From positions 1 to 64,000 of the forward strand of contig NZ_CANLAG010000008.1 in assembly GCF_947488715.1 (NCBI RefSeq): DNA of 64,000 nt, given 5' to 3'. The stretch comes from an uncultured Tateyamaria sp. (GTDB lineage: Bacteria > Pseudomonadota > Alphaproteobacteria > Rhodobacterales > Rhodobacteraceae). Positions 16,307-24,676 of this stretch are shown here, piece by piece; positions within the stretch are counted from its first letter, which is position 1, and each line of letters begins with the position of its first letter. The notes beneath the pieces are model-generated. The model was given only the letters and a program-made list of their open reading frames with translations. It ran no database searches and was not told the DNA's origin. A program made the position numbers and the translations under genes.

Positions 16307-18595
16307 CTATGGTTTGAGAGCGTCTGACTTCAAAAAAGCTGCCAACGTATCTCTGGTAGATTCACTTTGAGAAATTGCCGCCGCGGCCCGCGCAAGCATG
16401 CCCTGCGCGTCTGCCGAAGTATCAAGCGTCTCTCGCGCAATTTGGGACACGGGGCCGAACCCTTCAGCGGTTTCTTCGATCATGGAGGCCCAGTTTTCTG
16501 ACAGCCAGGCCGACCTTGTGTGGTTCTCCGCATCGCCGATTTCCGAATAGATTCTGCTAGCTTCTTCAAATTCATCAGCTGCCAATCGCGCTTTCGCTCG
16601 AAGAGTATCTGCTGCCTCGCCCGAAACACCATGTAAATGCGCGATCGCCTCATACGGTCGAGACAAAGCCATTGAGAGTTCGGCGCGCAAAATTTTCTGT
16701 TCGGAAGTTTCTGGTGATAGGGCTCCGGCAGACACGACTTGCTCAGCTTGTCTTGCAAACCCTAGAGAATTTAATCGTTTAGCAATTTTCATTCTGGTGG
16801 TCATAGGGATCGATTCAGGTGACACAGCAGTTTGATCAAAGCTGATATTGAGAAACACAACATCATCCGCATTCGTACTCAACAACTCCAGTAGCGACCC
16901 ACGAAGCTCGTCATCGTTGTCCGCGTTTGCCCGCTCACGAATTCGGTGTAGCGTCGAAAATGCCTCCTCAAACTGATTTGATTTCGCCAACGCCAAGGCA
17001 TGAGCGCGCCGCAAATCTGCCCCGAGCGGGTCATCGCGCATCTCAAGTGCATAGGCTTCCACCAGCGTTGCGACGTCAGCCCCAATTTCCCCGTTTGCTT
17101 CAAGTTGTGTCTCGACGAATTTCACAAGTGCTTCGGCGGATTGTTCAGCATTGGAAGACACAACTTGGACAAGTCGTTCCTGAGCCAAATCCGTCTGACC
17201 TTGGGCGAGCTCAATGTTCGCTTTCGCTAGATTTGCATTGGCAGAGAGTGGCTCCGCTGTGCGTTCAACGCTTCGTAGCGCTGCGGACGCTGCAGCCTCA
17301 TCTCCATATTCTAGCAGCTTTCGGCTAAGTTCAGCTGCAACGAATGACCGCAAATGTACCGGCAATCCGGTCAGAGCGCGAAGCGCCGCATTCACGTTGA
17401 TTGTCTGCGAAGGCTCCAGTCGATCGGCGGCCAAAACCGCCCACAACGCGACATCGCTGTCACAGTCAACGAAGTGTTCAAAATAGTCAGCATCGCGTTC
17501 ATGCCCGTACTCGAGAATGTATGACATACTCAACAGTGGAGCATTTGCCCCAGCCAAGTCGCCGCTCATATGCAAAACTTGTCGCGCCTCGGCTCCGAAC
17601 CCGAAATAGATGTACGTGCGCACCAGGCGTTTAGCGACCTCATCGTCTAGTCGATCAAACTCTGTGAAAAGTCCGGCTCGTAGTTCAGCTATTTCGGAAG
17701 CAAAGCTGTGTTCTGGTGCCCAAGCATTAATGTCAACCAGTGTTGGATCGATGCATCTAACACCCAACGTGGTCGATGTGGTGAGAGCGCGATCATTTTG
17801 GAACGGGATGTCCGAACTGGATGACACCCTTACATTCCCACCTGTCGGTGTATCCACGGTCAAACTTGTCTGTTCAGCCAGTGACGAGTCAAAAATTGTT
17901 ACGTCGATTTGTGGGTCATTTGACGCAATTGGTAGTTCGATTTGAGATCTGCTTGGGCGCAACAGGCCACGTGTTGCGGCGCTACTAATTCTCTCCACAA
18001 TCTTACTTTGAGCTTGCTGCAAGCGCGCAGTTTCGCCCACGTCTCCGTCCAATGTCTGGCCTCCGGCGATAGCTTGGTCAGTTTCCACTGGTTCAAGCGC
18101 AACCGTCTGCTCTTGAAGGGTTCGTCTGGAGGGCGCAGGTTGTTCTTCTTGGTTGCGCCCCGAAGTGAATCGCAAGGTGCGCTCGCCAACGAAGCGCAGG
18201 TCCGCACTTAGAGTGCTATCTACTTCTGTGACCTCTCGCGTGTCCGGTTTGGCCGTAACATCAATGACAATCATGTTGGGCCCTTGTGCAAAGGCTTCAG
18301 CAACACAGTTGCAGGCAAATTCAAAGGCAATGCTGTTGTTCGTGCTCTGAACGGCACGAATGTAGGTCCTGTCAATACGATCAAAGACTTGGTTTGTATC
18401 AAAGCCCCCTGAGTGACCCGCAATAACAACACGAGCTCCGTCCTGTGTATCCTCCACACGCCAGTTTCTCGCCGAGGAGGTATCCAAAACTACGCGCGCA
18501 AATCCATCATGTGCACCAGATCTGACATTGATCTCCTGGCCAAATGCGGGTGAAGAAAATGCCAGCAGCAGTAGGCTCCAAACACGCATGTTCAT
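16307..18595 (-). CDS. Large periplasmic AMIN/TPR-like motility protein (MotC-like candidate)
   Basis: A 762-residue protein with signal peptide MNMRVWSLLLLAFSSPAFGQ. An AMIN-like beta domain follows at residues about 21-115 (DGFARVVLDTSSARNWRV). After a Gln/Glu-rich linker, a long helical part from about 300 to the end looks like TPR/Sel1 helix pairs (AEQSAEALVKFVETQLEANG, then RRAHALALAKSNQFEEAFST). Its start overlaps the motA stop by four bases. In Sinorhizobium the gene near motA is motC, a periplasmic MotB partner whose folding needs MotE, and motE is two genes upstream here. A MotC-like role is inference: the length is greater than rhizobial MotC and similarity was not tested. Two sampled 60-base lines have 28 and 32 G+C, lower than most of the window. 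Confidence 0.6.
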   Translation of the reverse strand: MNMRVWSLLLLAFSSPAFGQEINVRSGAHDGFARVVLDTSSARNWRVEDTQDGARVVIAGHSGGFDTNQVFDRIDRTYIRAVQSTNNSIAFEFACNCVAEAFAQGPNMIVIDVTAKPDTREVTEVDSTLSADLRFVGERTLRFTSGRNQEEQPAPSRRTLQEQTVALEPVETDQAIAGGQTLDGDVGETARLQQAQSKIVERISSAATRGLLRPSRSQIELPIASNDPQIDVTIFDSSLAEQTSLTVDTPTGGNVRVSSSSDIPFQNDRALTTSTTLGVRCIDPTLVDINAWAPEHSFASEIAELRAGLFTEFDRLDDEVAKRLVRTYIYFGFGAEARQVLHMSGDLAGANAPLLSMSYILEYGHERDADYFEHFVDCDSDVALWAVLAADRLEPSQTINVNAALRALTGLPVHLRSFVAAELSRKLLEYGDEAAASAALRSVERTAEPLSANANLAKANIELAQGQTDLAQERLVQVVSSNAEQSAEALVKFVETQLEANGEIGADVATLVEAYALEMRDDPLGADLRRAHALALAKSNQFEEAFSTLHRIRERANADNDDELRGSLLELLSTNADDVVFLNISFDQTAVSPESIPMTTRMKIAKRLNSLGFARQAEQVVSAGALSPETSEQKILRAELSMALSRPYEAIAHLHGVSGEAADTLRAKARLAADEFEEASRIYSEIGDAENHTRSAWLSENWASMIEETAEGFGPVSQIARETLDTSADAQGMLARAAAAISQSESTRDTLAAFLKSDALKP

Positions 18596-19461
18596 GCTGC
18601 GTTTTGCTTGACTGCCTTCAACGCATCTTCCAACTCTGAGAATGATGGCCGACAGTGTGATGGAGTGTTTTGCCGACCGACCTCAATGCAGATGTTGGTG
18701 GCATGGTTGTGCAGGTTCGCAACAAGCACCTCGCGGATCAGTTGGTAGAAGTGACCATCTTCCTCGACAACGGCTTTGACCTTGGATGCGAATGGCCCCA
18801 CGAGGCCATAAGCAAGGAAAACACCCAGAAAGGTCCCAACCAAAGCGCCGCCGATAAGTTTACCGAGAATTTCAGGGGGTTGGTCAATGGAGGCCATTGT
18901 CTTGATCACACCAAGAACAGCCGCAACAATTCCCAAGGCAGGCAAACCATCCGCGACAGTTTGCAACGCGTGGCTCGAGTGCAGGGCGTGATGCATGTTT
19001 GCGTCGATCCGTTTTTCTAAGACCTCTTCGACCTGGTGCGGATCATCGTAGTTCATCGAGGCTGAGCGCATTGTGTCGCTGATGAGAGCAGTCGCTTCTT
19101 TGTCGGCTACGATTTTGGGGTAGCGTGAAAAAATCGTCGAGTTCTCCGGATCCTCGATATGCTCTTCGATCGCGACAGGGTTTTGGCGCGCCAGTTTTAT
19201 CAACTCGAATAAAAGGCAGAGCAGGTCCTTGTAGTCTTCGTGCAGCCACTTTGGACCTTTGAACACTTTTCCAAGGTCCTTCATCGTATGTTTCACTTCG
19301 GACATGGAGTTGCTGATGAGGAACGCGCCCACAGCCGCGCCGAGAATCATTGTCATTTCGAAGGGCAGGGACTTGAGGATGATCCCCATTTTGCCACCAG
19401 CGGCGAGATAGCCGCCGAAAACCATGACAAAAATCGTAACAATTCCGATTATTCCAACCAC
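18592..19461 (-). CDS. motA: Flagellar stator protein MotA
   Basis: A 289-residue proton-channel stator subunit. It has two N-terminal membrane helices, a cytosolic loop with the charged rotor-facing part, and two C-terminal helices (GLPALGIVAAVLGVIKTMAS and LIGGALVGTFLGVFLAYGLV) holding the conserved proline-glycine pattern. GAGGGA lies eight bases before a GTG start at 19461. Its partner motB is 10 kb away, at 29672-30511, which is unusual against the common motAB pair. Confidence 0.96.
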   Translation of the reverse strand: MVGIIGIVTIFVMVFGGYLAAGGKMGIILKSLPFEMTMILGAAVGAFLISNSMSEVKHTMKDLGKVFKGPKWLHEDYKDLLCLLFELIKLARQNPVAIEEHIEDPENSTIFSRYPKIVADKEATALISDTMRSASMNYDDPHQVEEVLEKRIDANMHHALHSSHALQTVADGLPALGIVAAVLGVIKTMASIDQPPEILGKLIGGALVGTFLGVFLAYGLVGPFASKVKAVVEEDGHFYQLIREVLVANLHNHATNICIEVGRQNTPSHCRPSFSELEDALKAVKQNAA

Positions 19462-19528
19462 AGCAAGAATCCCTCATTTTTGACATCTGCAATCTGACAG
19501 AGGGCAGTTAACAAACACTGTCCAAGTG

Positions 19529-20134
19529 TCAGCTTTTAGGGGCTTTTGCGTTTCGTCCAGCAAGGATTGCACTGATGGAATATGCCACTTGTGGATCGAG
19601 TCCTGACATGACCTTGGCGGCGGCATCAGGGCGCATCCGGGCGAGAAACCCAGCCGCAAACTCAGGCTCCATCGCGCCAAAAAGTGCCGCCGCGTCTTTT
19701 GGTTTCATGCTTTCATAAACCGTCGTTAGCCTCGCTAGGTCGTCCTCTGCAGCCGTTTGTGCCAAGGCGAGGGTCGAGCGAAGTTGCTTTTCCGTTTGCT
19801 GCAAAGCGTCCATGCGACGCTCAACTTCGATTTGCGTCACTTCCAGGGCCTTGGCGCGCATCTCCAAAGCCATTTCCTTTTTCTTCACAGCCTGTTCACG
19901 GTCTTGCAACGCTTCCAGCAGCGACTGTACCTGCTGTGTATCATCGCTGGTTGTCTTGGTTGCTTCTGACTGTTCGGTCGGCAAGACCAGTTGCATGCCT
20001 AAATCTGCTTCGGCAACCGCTGCGCCCGCGCCAATCGCAATACGCAGCGCGGCTGAACCAATCAGTAATGCAGAGATCAGCAAGATAGAGCCACGTCCGG
20101 CCATCGAACGTCTTTTGCGAGTTTTTGTTGCCAT
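19529..20134 (-). CDS. motE: MotE family periplasmic chaperone
   Basis: A 201-residue protein with an N-terminal membrane anchor or signal (GSILLISALLIGSAALRIAI), a long coiled coil from about 65 to 130, and a C-terminal MgtE-N-like helical domain (YESMKPKDAAALFGAMEPEF, then ARMRPDAAAKVMSGLDPQ). In Sinorhizobium MotE is reported as a chaperone for periplasmic MotC. It overlaps the next upstream gene by one base. Small magnesium-transporter-like annotations arise from the same C-terminal domain and would be misleading here. Confidence 0.82.
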   Translation of the reverse strand: MATKTRKRRSMAGRGSILLISALLIGSAALRIAIGAGAAVAEADLGMQLVLPTEQSEATKTTSDDTQQVQSLLEALQDREQAVKKKEMALEMRAKALEVTQIEVERRMDALQQTEKQLRSTLALAQTAAEDDLARLTTVYESMKPKDAAALFGAMEPEFAAGFLARMRPDAAAKVMSGLDPQVAYSISAILAGRNAKAPKS

Positions 20135-20508
20135 TACCGGCCCCCTGCCACGCGGCGCGTAAAGATGGGTTCACTGCTTGTTTCCGGTGCTGACACGGGT
20201 TGCGGCTCTGGCGCTGGTTTCACTTCAGGAATATCGTGCAACGACGCCATTTGAAGCTCGAGCTTCTTCGACGTCTGTTCCGCGCGCATCGTCATATCGC
20301 TGAGTGTTTCAGCTGACTCAGCAGCGGTATTTTGTGCCGCCGCCAGCATCTTGGTCAGATCGTCGACCTGCGCGGACAAGACTGCGACCGCACCGCCCAC
20401 TCCTTTTTCAAGGTTGTTGAACCGGTTCAATCGGCGCCCCAAAACAAAGCAGTAAAATCCGGCACCAAGCGCGCCTGACGCCAACAGGATATCAGCAATC
20501 AATTCCAT
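20134..20508 (-). CDS. Flagellar-cluster membrane coiled-coil protein, function unknown
   Basis: A 124-residue protein with one N-terminal membrane helix (IADILLASGALGAGFYCFVL), a short basic stretch, a coiled coil (residues about 40-90) and a Pro/Glu-rich tail. I do not recognise a characterised family. Its fixed position between fliL and motE, with nine bases and one base of spacing or overlap, points to a stator or motor accessory role. That is inference from context only. Confidence 0.6.
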   Translation of the reverse strand: MELIADILLASGALGAGFYCFVLGRRLNRFNNLEKGVGGAVAVLSAQVDDLTKMLAAAQNTAAESAETLSDMTMRAEQTSKKLELQMASLHDIPEVKPAPEPQPVSAPETSSEPIFTRRVAGGR

Positions 20509-20517
20509 CTTTTGTCC

Positions 20518-21006
20518 TCAATTCAGCACGAATTCCATAATCAGCAAGTCGTTGATACGCCCGGGCCCTGCCACGATTTGCACGCGTCTCAGCATTTGCG
20601 CGCGCAGTCGAGTCAGTGCAGACGGGCTTTCTATGTCTGCCGTTTCGAGCGCGCGTAGATATCCGTTCAACACATCCACCACACGCGGCAAAATCGATTC
20701 CACATCGGACGCGTATTGAGATGGGACTTCCAATTGCGCGCGGAATCTTAGGTGTCTGCTCTGTGCGCCGGGGCTCAGTGAGACAACCATCGGGTCAACT
20801 GCCACAAATGCCACATCAGGCAGAGCATCTGGTGCGGTGTCTGTTTGCTCGGCCGACTCGGTCGATTCGTCACCAAACAACATCCCTGAATATGTCGCGT
20901 AAAAACCGCCGCCGCCGCCAAGCAGCGCGGCAACCAGGCCGAGAATCAAAGGCAACTTTGAAGACTTAGGGGTCTCCTGCGGGGCTTCTGCCACTGCGTC
21001 TGTCAT
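20518..21006 (-). CDS. fliL: FliL basal-body-associated protein (second of two)
   Basis: A 162-residue protein: a cytosolic N-terminus, one membrane helix (LPLILGLVAALLGGGGGFYA), a linker rich in Glu/Asp/Thr and a periplasmic FliL domain (VDPMVVSLSPGAQSRHLRFR, ending NDLLIMEFVLN). GGGA lies five bases before the ATG at 21006; GTG at 21045 is a less likely start. This is the more canonical FliL of the two in the window, by the strand pattern of its C-terminus. It heads the motA unit and is divergent from fliF. Confidence 0.88.
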   Translation of the reverse strand: MTDAVAEAPQETPKSSKLPLILGLVAALLGGGGGFYATYSGMLFGDESTESAEQTDTAPDALPDVAFVAVDPMVVSLSPGAQSRHLRFRAQLEVPSQYASDVESILPRVVDVLNGYLRALETADIESPSALTRLRAQMLRRVQIVAGPGRINDLLIMEFVLN

Positions 21007-21052
21007 TTGTGTCCCATCCAATGATGTCGAAAACATCTTTGGCACAGATCAA

Positions 21053-21067
21053 CTAACCGATTGTTAA
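21053..21067. promoter_or_regulatory. CtrA-like box between fliL and fliF
   Basis: CTAA-N7-TTAA on the plus strand (TTAA-N7-TTAG on the minus strand) in the 121-bp divergent gap. One half-site is a consensus TTAAC on the minus strand. It is well placed to drive the fliF unit, the fliL-motA unit or both. Confidence 0.4.
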
Positions 21068-21127
21068 GGCTGATCAGTCATTGCTGGGTCAACGTCGGGC
21101 AGAACGCGCGGCAGGACGGAGGCGATT

Positions 21128-22759
21128 GTGCAGCAATTACTGAATGTCTGGATGACTCTGGATATCAAACGACAAATTACAGTTGTCGTGGCGACAGTGG
21201 CGGTCTTTTTTGCGGTGTTGGCGATGTCGCGAATCGCAACGGCACCGTCCATGACGCTGCTCTACGCGGGGCTCGAAAATGGCGCTGCCGGTGAAGTCGT
21301 GCGTTCTCTTGAACAGCGTGGCGTGGCCTTTGAGGTCCGCGGCGGCTCGATCTTTGTCGACAGCACCGACCGCGATCAGTTGCGGATGACGCTGGCCAGC
21401 GAAGGGCTGCCTGCGAACAGCAGCCGCGGCTATGAGTTACTGGATTCATTGTCCGGCTTTGGCACCACGTCACAAATGTTCGACGCAGCCTACTGGCGCG
21501 CCAAAGAAGGGGAGTTGGCTCGGACAATTGTATCCAGCCCCAATGTCGCGATGGCACGCGTTCATATTGCGTCGACCGGGTCGAACCCTTTCCAGCGCAG
21601 TGTCACGCCAACGGCATCGGTCTCGGTGACGCCCAATGGCGCTGCAATATCCTCTCAACAGGCGAAATCGATTCGCTTTCTGGTGGCGTCCGCCGTGTCT
21701 GGCCTGGCGCCGGAAGATGTCGCCGTAATTGATGCGAATGGCACATTGATTGGCTCGGCAGATGATGCGGTGCCCGCGGCCGGTGCAGATGATAAAGCGC
21801 AGATGCTCAAAGAGCGTGTCGAACGCCTCCTCGAGGCGCGTGTCGGCTTCGGCAATGCTGTAGTCGAGGTCAGCGTCGACACAGTAACGGAAACAGAGGA
21901 AATCCGCGAACGGCGGTTTGATCCCGCGTCGCGCGTCGTCATCAGTACGGACACTGAGGAAAGAACCAGCAACTCGAACGAAGCTGGCAACGGCGATGTG
22001 ACCGTCGCGTCCAATTTGCCAGACGCCGAAGGCGGGGGAGGTGACAGCGCATCATCCCAGAACTCCGAGACCCGCGAACGTATCAACTATGAAGTGTCGG
22101 AAACGGAGCGTGCTATCACGCGGTCGGCGGGTGCAGTCAAACGGATCACCGTTGCAGTGCTTGTCAATGAACCCGTAACAGCCGAGGCGCCTAACGTCGA
22201 TCAATCGGCGCGGTCGCCGGAGGAGCTGGAGGCGCTGCGCGAATTGGTCGCCTCTGCTGTCGGTTTCGACGAGTCCCGTGGCGACGTGATCACTATTAAA
22301 TCCATGGCTTTGCAATCGGTGACACCAGCCGGGACCGAAGTGCAATCGTCTCTCCTTGATCGTTTCGAGCTGGACGTCATGTCAGCTATTCAGATGGCAA
22401 TTTTGGCGATTGTTGCGCTTGTCTTGGGCTTGTTTGTTGTGCGCCCGGTGTTGTCTCGGCCAGTGCAAAACGGGTCCGCCGATACACTCAGCTTGCCGCC
22501 CTCCACCCCCGATTCTGCAGCACTCACAGGTGAGATTGACGATGCAGATGATGCATTTCCTGACATTCCGATGATGGGGGGCAGCAATCCTGAGAACCTC
22601 CCCGATGTGTCTGCGCTCAACTTCGGCTCAGATGATCCGAACGGTGCGATTGAGCCCACCGATCCCGTCGAGCGGCTGCGCGCCATGATTGGTGATCGTC
22701 AGGAAGAAACCGTTGAAATTCTCCGCAGCTGGCTCGAAGATTCAGAGGAGCGGGCGTAA
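21128..22759 (+). CDS. fliF: Flagellar MS-ring protein FliF
   Basis: A 543-residue MS-ring protein. It has an N-terminal membrane helix at about 18-38, ring-building periplasmic domains (LLYAGLENGAAGEVVRSLEQ, then FQRSVTPTASVSVTP), a disordered Ser/Glu-rich loop, a second membrane helix at about 421-440 and a cytosolic tail. The tail ends DPVERLRAMIGDRQEETVEI and LRSWLEDSEE, the FliG-binding motif of the family. A GTG start has GGAGG five bases upstream. fliG itself is not in this operon, where it is usually next; fliH follows instead. Confidence 0.96.
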   Translation: MQQLLNVWMTLDIKRQITVVVATVAVFFAVLAMSRIATAPSMTLLYAGLENGAAGEVVRSLEQRGVAFEVRGGSIFVDSTDRDQLRMTLASEGLPANSSRGYELLDSLSGFGTTSQMFDAAYWRAKEGELARTIVSSPNVAMARVHIASTGSNPFQRSVTPTASVSVTPNGAAISSQQAKSIRFLVASAVSGLAPEDVAVIDANGTLIGSADDAVPAAGADDKAQMLKERVERLLEARVGFGNAVVEVSVDTVTETEEIRERRFDPASRVVISTDTEERTSNSNEAGNGDVTVASNLPDAEGGGGDSASSQNSETRERINYEVSETERAITRSAGAVKRITVAVLVNEPVTAEAPNVDQSARSPEELEALRELVASAVGFDESRGDVITIKSMALQSVTPAGTEVQSSLLDRFELDVMSAIQMAILAIVALVLGLFVVRPVLSRPVQNGSADTLSLPPSTPDSAALTGEIDDADDAFPDIPMMGGSNPENLPDVSALNFGSDDPNGAIEPTDPVERLRAMIGDRQEETVEILRSWLEDSEERA

Positions 22760-23367
22760 TGGTTCCGTCACATCTGTTCCAGGACTTTGGCACCGCGCAA
22801 CCTGCAAAAGACGTTGGCGAAAAGGCGAATCTCGAAGAAATCGAAGATCTCAAACTCGAGTCCTTTGAGGCTGGATATCAGGCCGGCTGGGAAGATGCAG
22901 TAAAGGCGCAATCCGACACGCTCACCCATGTTTCATCGGGCCTGGCCGCAAGCCTGCAAGCCGCCTCGTTCGATTATCACGAATTGCGTGCCACCCTGAA
23001 CACGTCGGTGCAAACGATCATGGAGCAAGTTGTTTCGATCATCTTGCCACAAATGGCGCACGCCAGTCTGGGCACACATGTCCGGGATCAAATCGTTGGA
23101 ACGACCCGCGAGGCTTTGGATCGGCCGATCGAAGTGGTCGTCGCGCCAGAGGCCAAAGACCCCATCCAAGGCGTGTTGGCCGATCAATTGCCCGAACCGT
23201 TTACACTCATTACCGACCCGCTGATGGCGTCCACTCAGGTGGTTGTGCGTCTCGGTCAACGCGAAACTGAAATCAATCTCGACAAGGTCACATCAGACAT
23301 TCGGGCGGCGATCGACGCCTTTTTCGACACCCAATCTCCGGAGGAGCGCAATGGCGGATCTACCTGA
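22759..23367 (+). CDS. fliH: Flagellar export stator protein FliH
   Basis: A 202-residue protein. The N-terminal part has FEAGYQAGWEDAVKAQ, the helix typical of FliH/FlbE, followed by a coiled coil and a C-terminal VATP-synthase-like domain that binds FliI. The ATG overlaps the last base of the fliF TAA stop. Alphaproteobacterial FliH is divergent, and the call is supported by position between fliF and fliN. Confidence 0.85.
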   Translation: MVPSHLFQDFGTAQPAKDVGEKANLEEIEDLKLESFEAGYQAGWEDAVKAQSDTLTHVSSGLAASLQAASFDYHELRATLNTSVQTIMEQVVSIILPQMAHASLGTHVRDQIVGTTREALDRPIEVVVAPEAKDPIQGVLADQLPEPFTLITDPLMASTQVVVRLGQRETEINLDKVTSDIRAAIDAFFDTQSPEERNGGST

Positions 23368-23644
23368 CACTCAGTCGCTGGCATCAGACACACACAACCC
23401 GTTCACGGCAGTCCCCATTGAAATCACAGTATCCGTGGGGCGCGCGCGCCCGTTGGTTCGTGACCTGGTCATGTTGGGTGCGAACGCCGTTCTGACATTG
23501 GACAAGCGTGTCGATGACCCTGTGGACCTGTTCGTCGGGGACAAGTTGATTGCGCGCGGCACGCTCGAAGAAGCAGAAGGCTCAGATGATGGACAATTGG
23601 TCGTCCGATTGACCGAAGTGCTTGATCTGTCAGCAGGCGTCTGA
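23351..23644 (+). CDS. fliN: Flagellar motor switch protein FliN
   Basis: A 97-residue C-ring protein containing a single SpoA (surface presentation of antigens) domain, with VPIEITVSVGRARPLVRDLV, then DDPVDLFVGDKLIARGTLE, then VVRLTEVL. It lacks most of the N-terminal extension found in longer FliN proteins. GGAG lies a few bases before the ATG at 23351, and it overlaps the end of fliH by 17 bp. Its partner fliM is not in the window. Confidence 0.93.
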   Translation: MADLPDTQSLASDTHNPFTAVPIEITVSVGRARPLVRDLVMLGANAVLTLDKRVDDPVDLFVGDKLIARGTLEEAEGSDDGQLVVRLTEVLDLSAGV

Positions 23645-23647
23645 CGG

Positions 23648-24373
23648 ATGCTGGTTCGGTGGTGTCTGATCGCGCTGCTTTGCGCGTTTCCCGCCACAGT
23701 ATGGGCGCAGGATATCGCCATTTCGCTTGGCGATGAAACGTCGCTGAGCGCCCGCACGCTCCAGTTGATTGCATTGATCACAGTGCTCAGTTTGGCGCCA
23801 GGTTTGGCGATCATGGTGACCTGTTTTCCGTTTTTGGTAACTGTGTTGTCCATTCTGCGGCAGGCCATTGGGCTACAGCAATCGCCGCCAAATATGCTCA
23901 TTGTCAGCTTGGCTTTGTTTCTAACTTACTTTGTCATGGAACCCGTCTTCGCGCAGGCTTGGACTGAAGGCCTCCAACCGCTCACCAATGAAGCGATTGA
24001 CCCTGAGACCGCGTTTATCAGAACTCTGGCGCCGTTTCGTGACTTCATGGCCGCCCGCCTCGATCAAGACACGTTTCAGGCAATGGCCGACTTGCGACCC
24101 GATACCCAAGGGTTACCCCTGACGCCTGATGCACCACTTTCAGTGATGATCCCAAGCTTCCTTCTGTCCGAAATTTCGCGCGCATTTCAGATCGGGTTTC
24201 TCATTTTTCTGCCCTTCCTGATCATAGATTTGGTTGCCGCTGCCGTCCTAATGAGCATGGGGATGATGATGGTGCCGCCCGCCATCGTTTCGCTCCCATT
24301 TAAGCTGGCATTTTTCGTGGTAGCGGATGGATGGAGTTTGATCGCAGGTAGTCTGGTACGTAGCTATTTTTAG
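23648..24373 (+). CDS. fliP: Flagellar export gate protein FliP
   Basis: A 241-residue membrane protein with a cleavable signal peptide (LIALLCAFPATVWAQ), as is usual for FliP. Four membrane helices follow, including LSLAPGLAIMVTCFPFLVTV and ALFLTYFVMEPVF. Ending PAIVSLPFKLAFFVVADGW is diagnostic. It forms the FliPQR pore. It starts three bases after the fliN stop and is the last gene of the fliF unit. Confidence 0.97.
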   Translation: MLVRWCLIALLCAFPATVWAQDIAISLGDETSLSARTLQLIALITVLSLAPGLAIMVTCFPFLVTVLSILRQAIGLQQSPPNMLIVSLALFLTYFVMEPVFAQAWTEGLQPLTNEAIDPETAFIRTLAPFRDFMAARLDQDTFQAMADLRPDTQGLPLTPDAPLSVMIPSFLLSEISRAFQIGFLIFLPFLIIDLVAAAVLMSMGMMMVPPAIVSLPFKLAFFVVADGWSLIAGSLVRSYF

Positions 24374-24676
24374 CGGTCGGAGAGTCCAAAGTCCCCGAAA
24401 GATTAGGGCGACAAAGCAACACCAGCATCACAGATTTATTTGTGGAAGTCTGCCCCCTCTTGGCTGAGGTTCCTTGGCTTACCCATCCCTGGTAGCTTAG
24501 ATCCCAGTGCTAGGGTCCTGACCCTAAGGCCGCTAGTGATCCCCATCACTGCAGTCGAGAGCCATAGAGTTCCGGTTGGAGAGACAGAAGACATTACTTG
24601 AGTAGTAGAAGCACAGAGCCGGTATTCTATTCTCAAACCGCCCATGTTGGCCCGGGTTTTCTAACTGATCCTAAGC
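24374..24676. other. Unexplained 303-bp gap between convergent fliP and flgI
   Basis: This is the longest non-coding gap in the flagellar cluster. It contains two adjacent hairpins: TAGGGT / ACCCTA (24511-24526) and AGTGAT / ATCACT (24535-24550). It also has a CTTGGCT direct repeat near 24460-24480. Sampled lines hold 30 and 34 G+C per 60, similar to or below the flanks. A 69-codon frame on the minus strand (24436-24645) crosses it, but its composition is not convincing. The gap may be a bidirectional terminator region, a decayed insertion or a small RNA locus; I cannot decide. Confidence 0.5.

Noticed and set aside
24436-24645. 69-codon minus-strand frame in the fliP-flgI gap
   Set aside because: Only a weak start and no recognisable fold or neighbour link. 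Kept as part of an unexplained gap, not as a gene.
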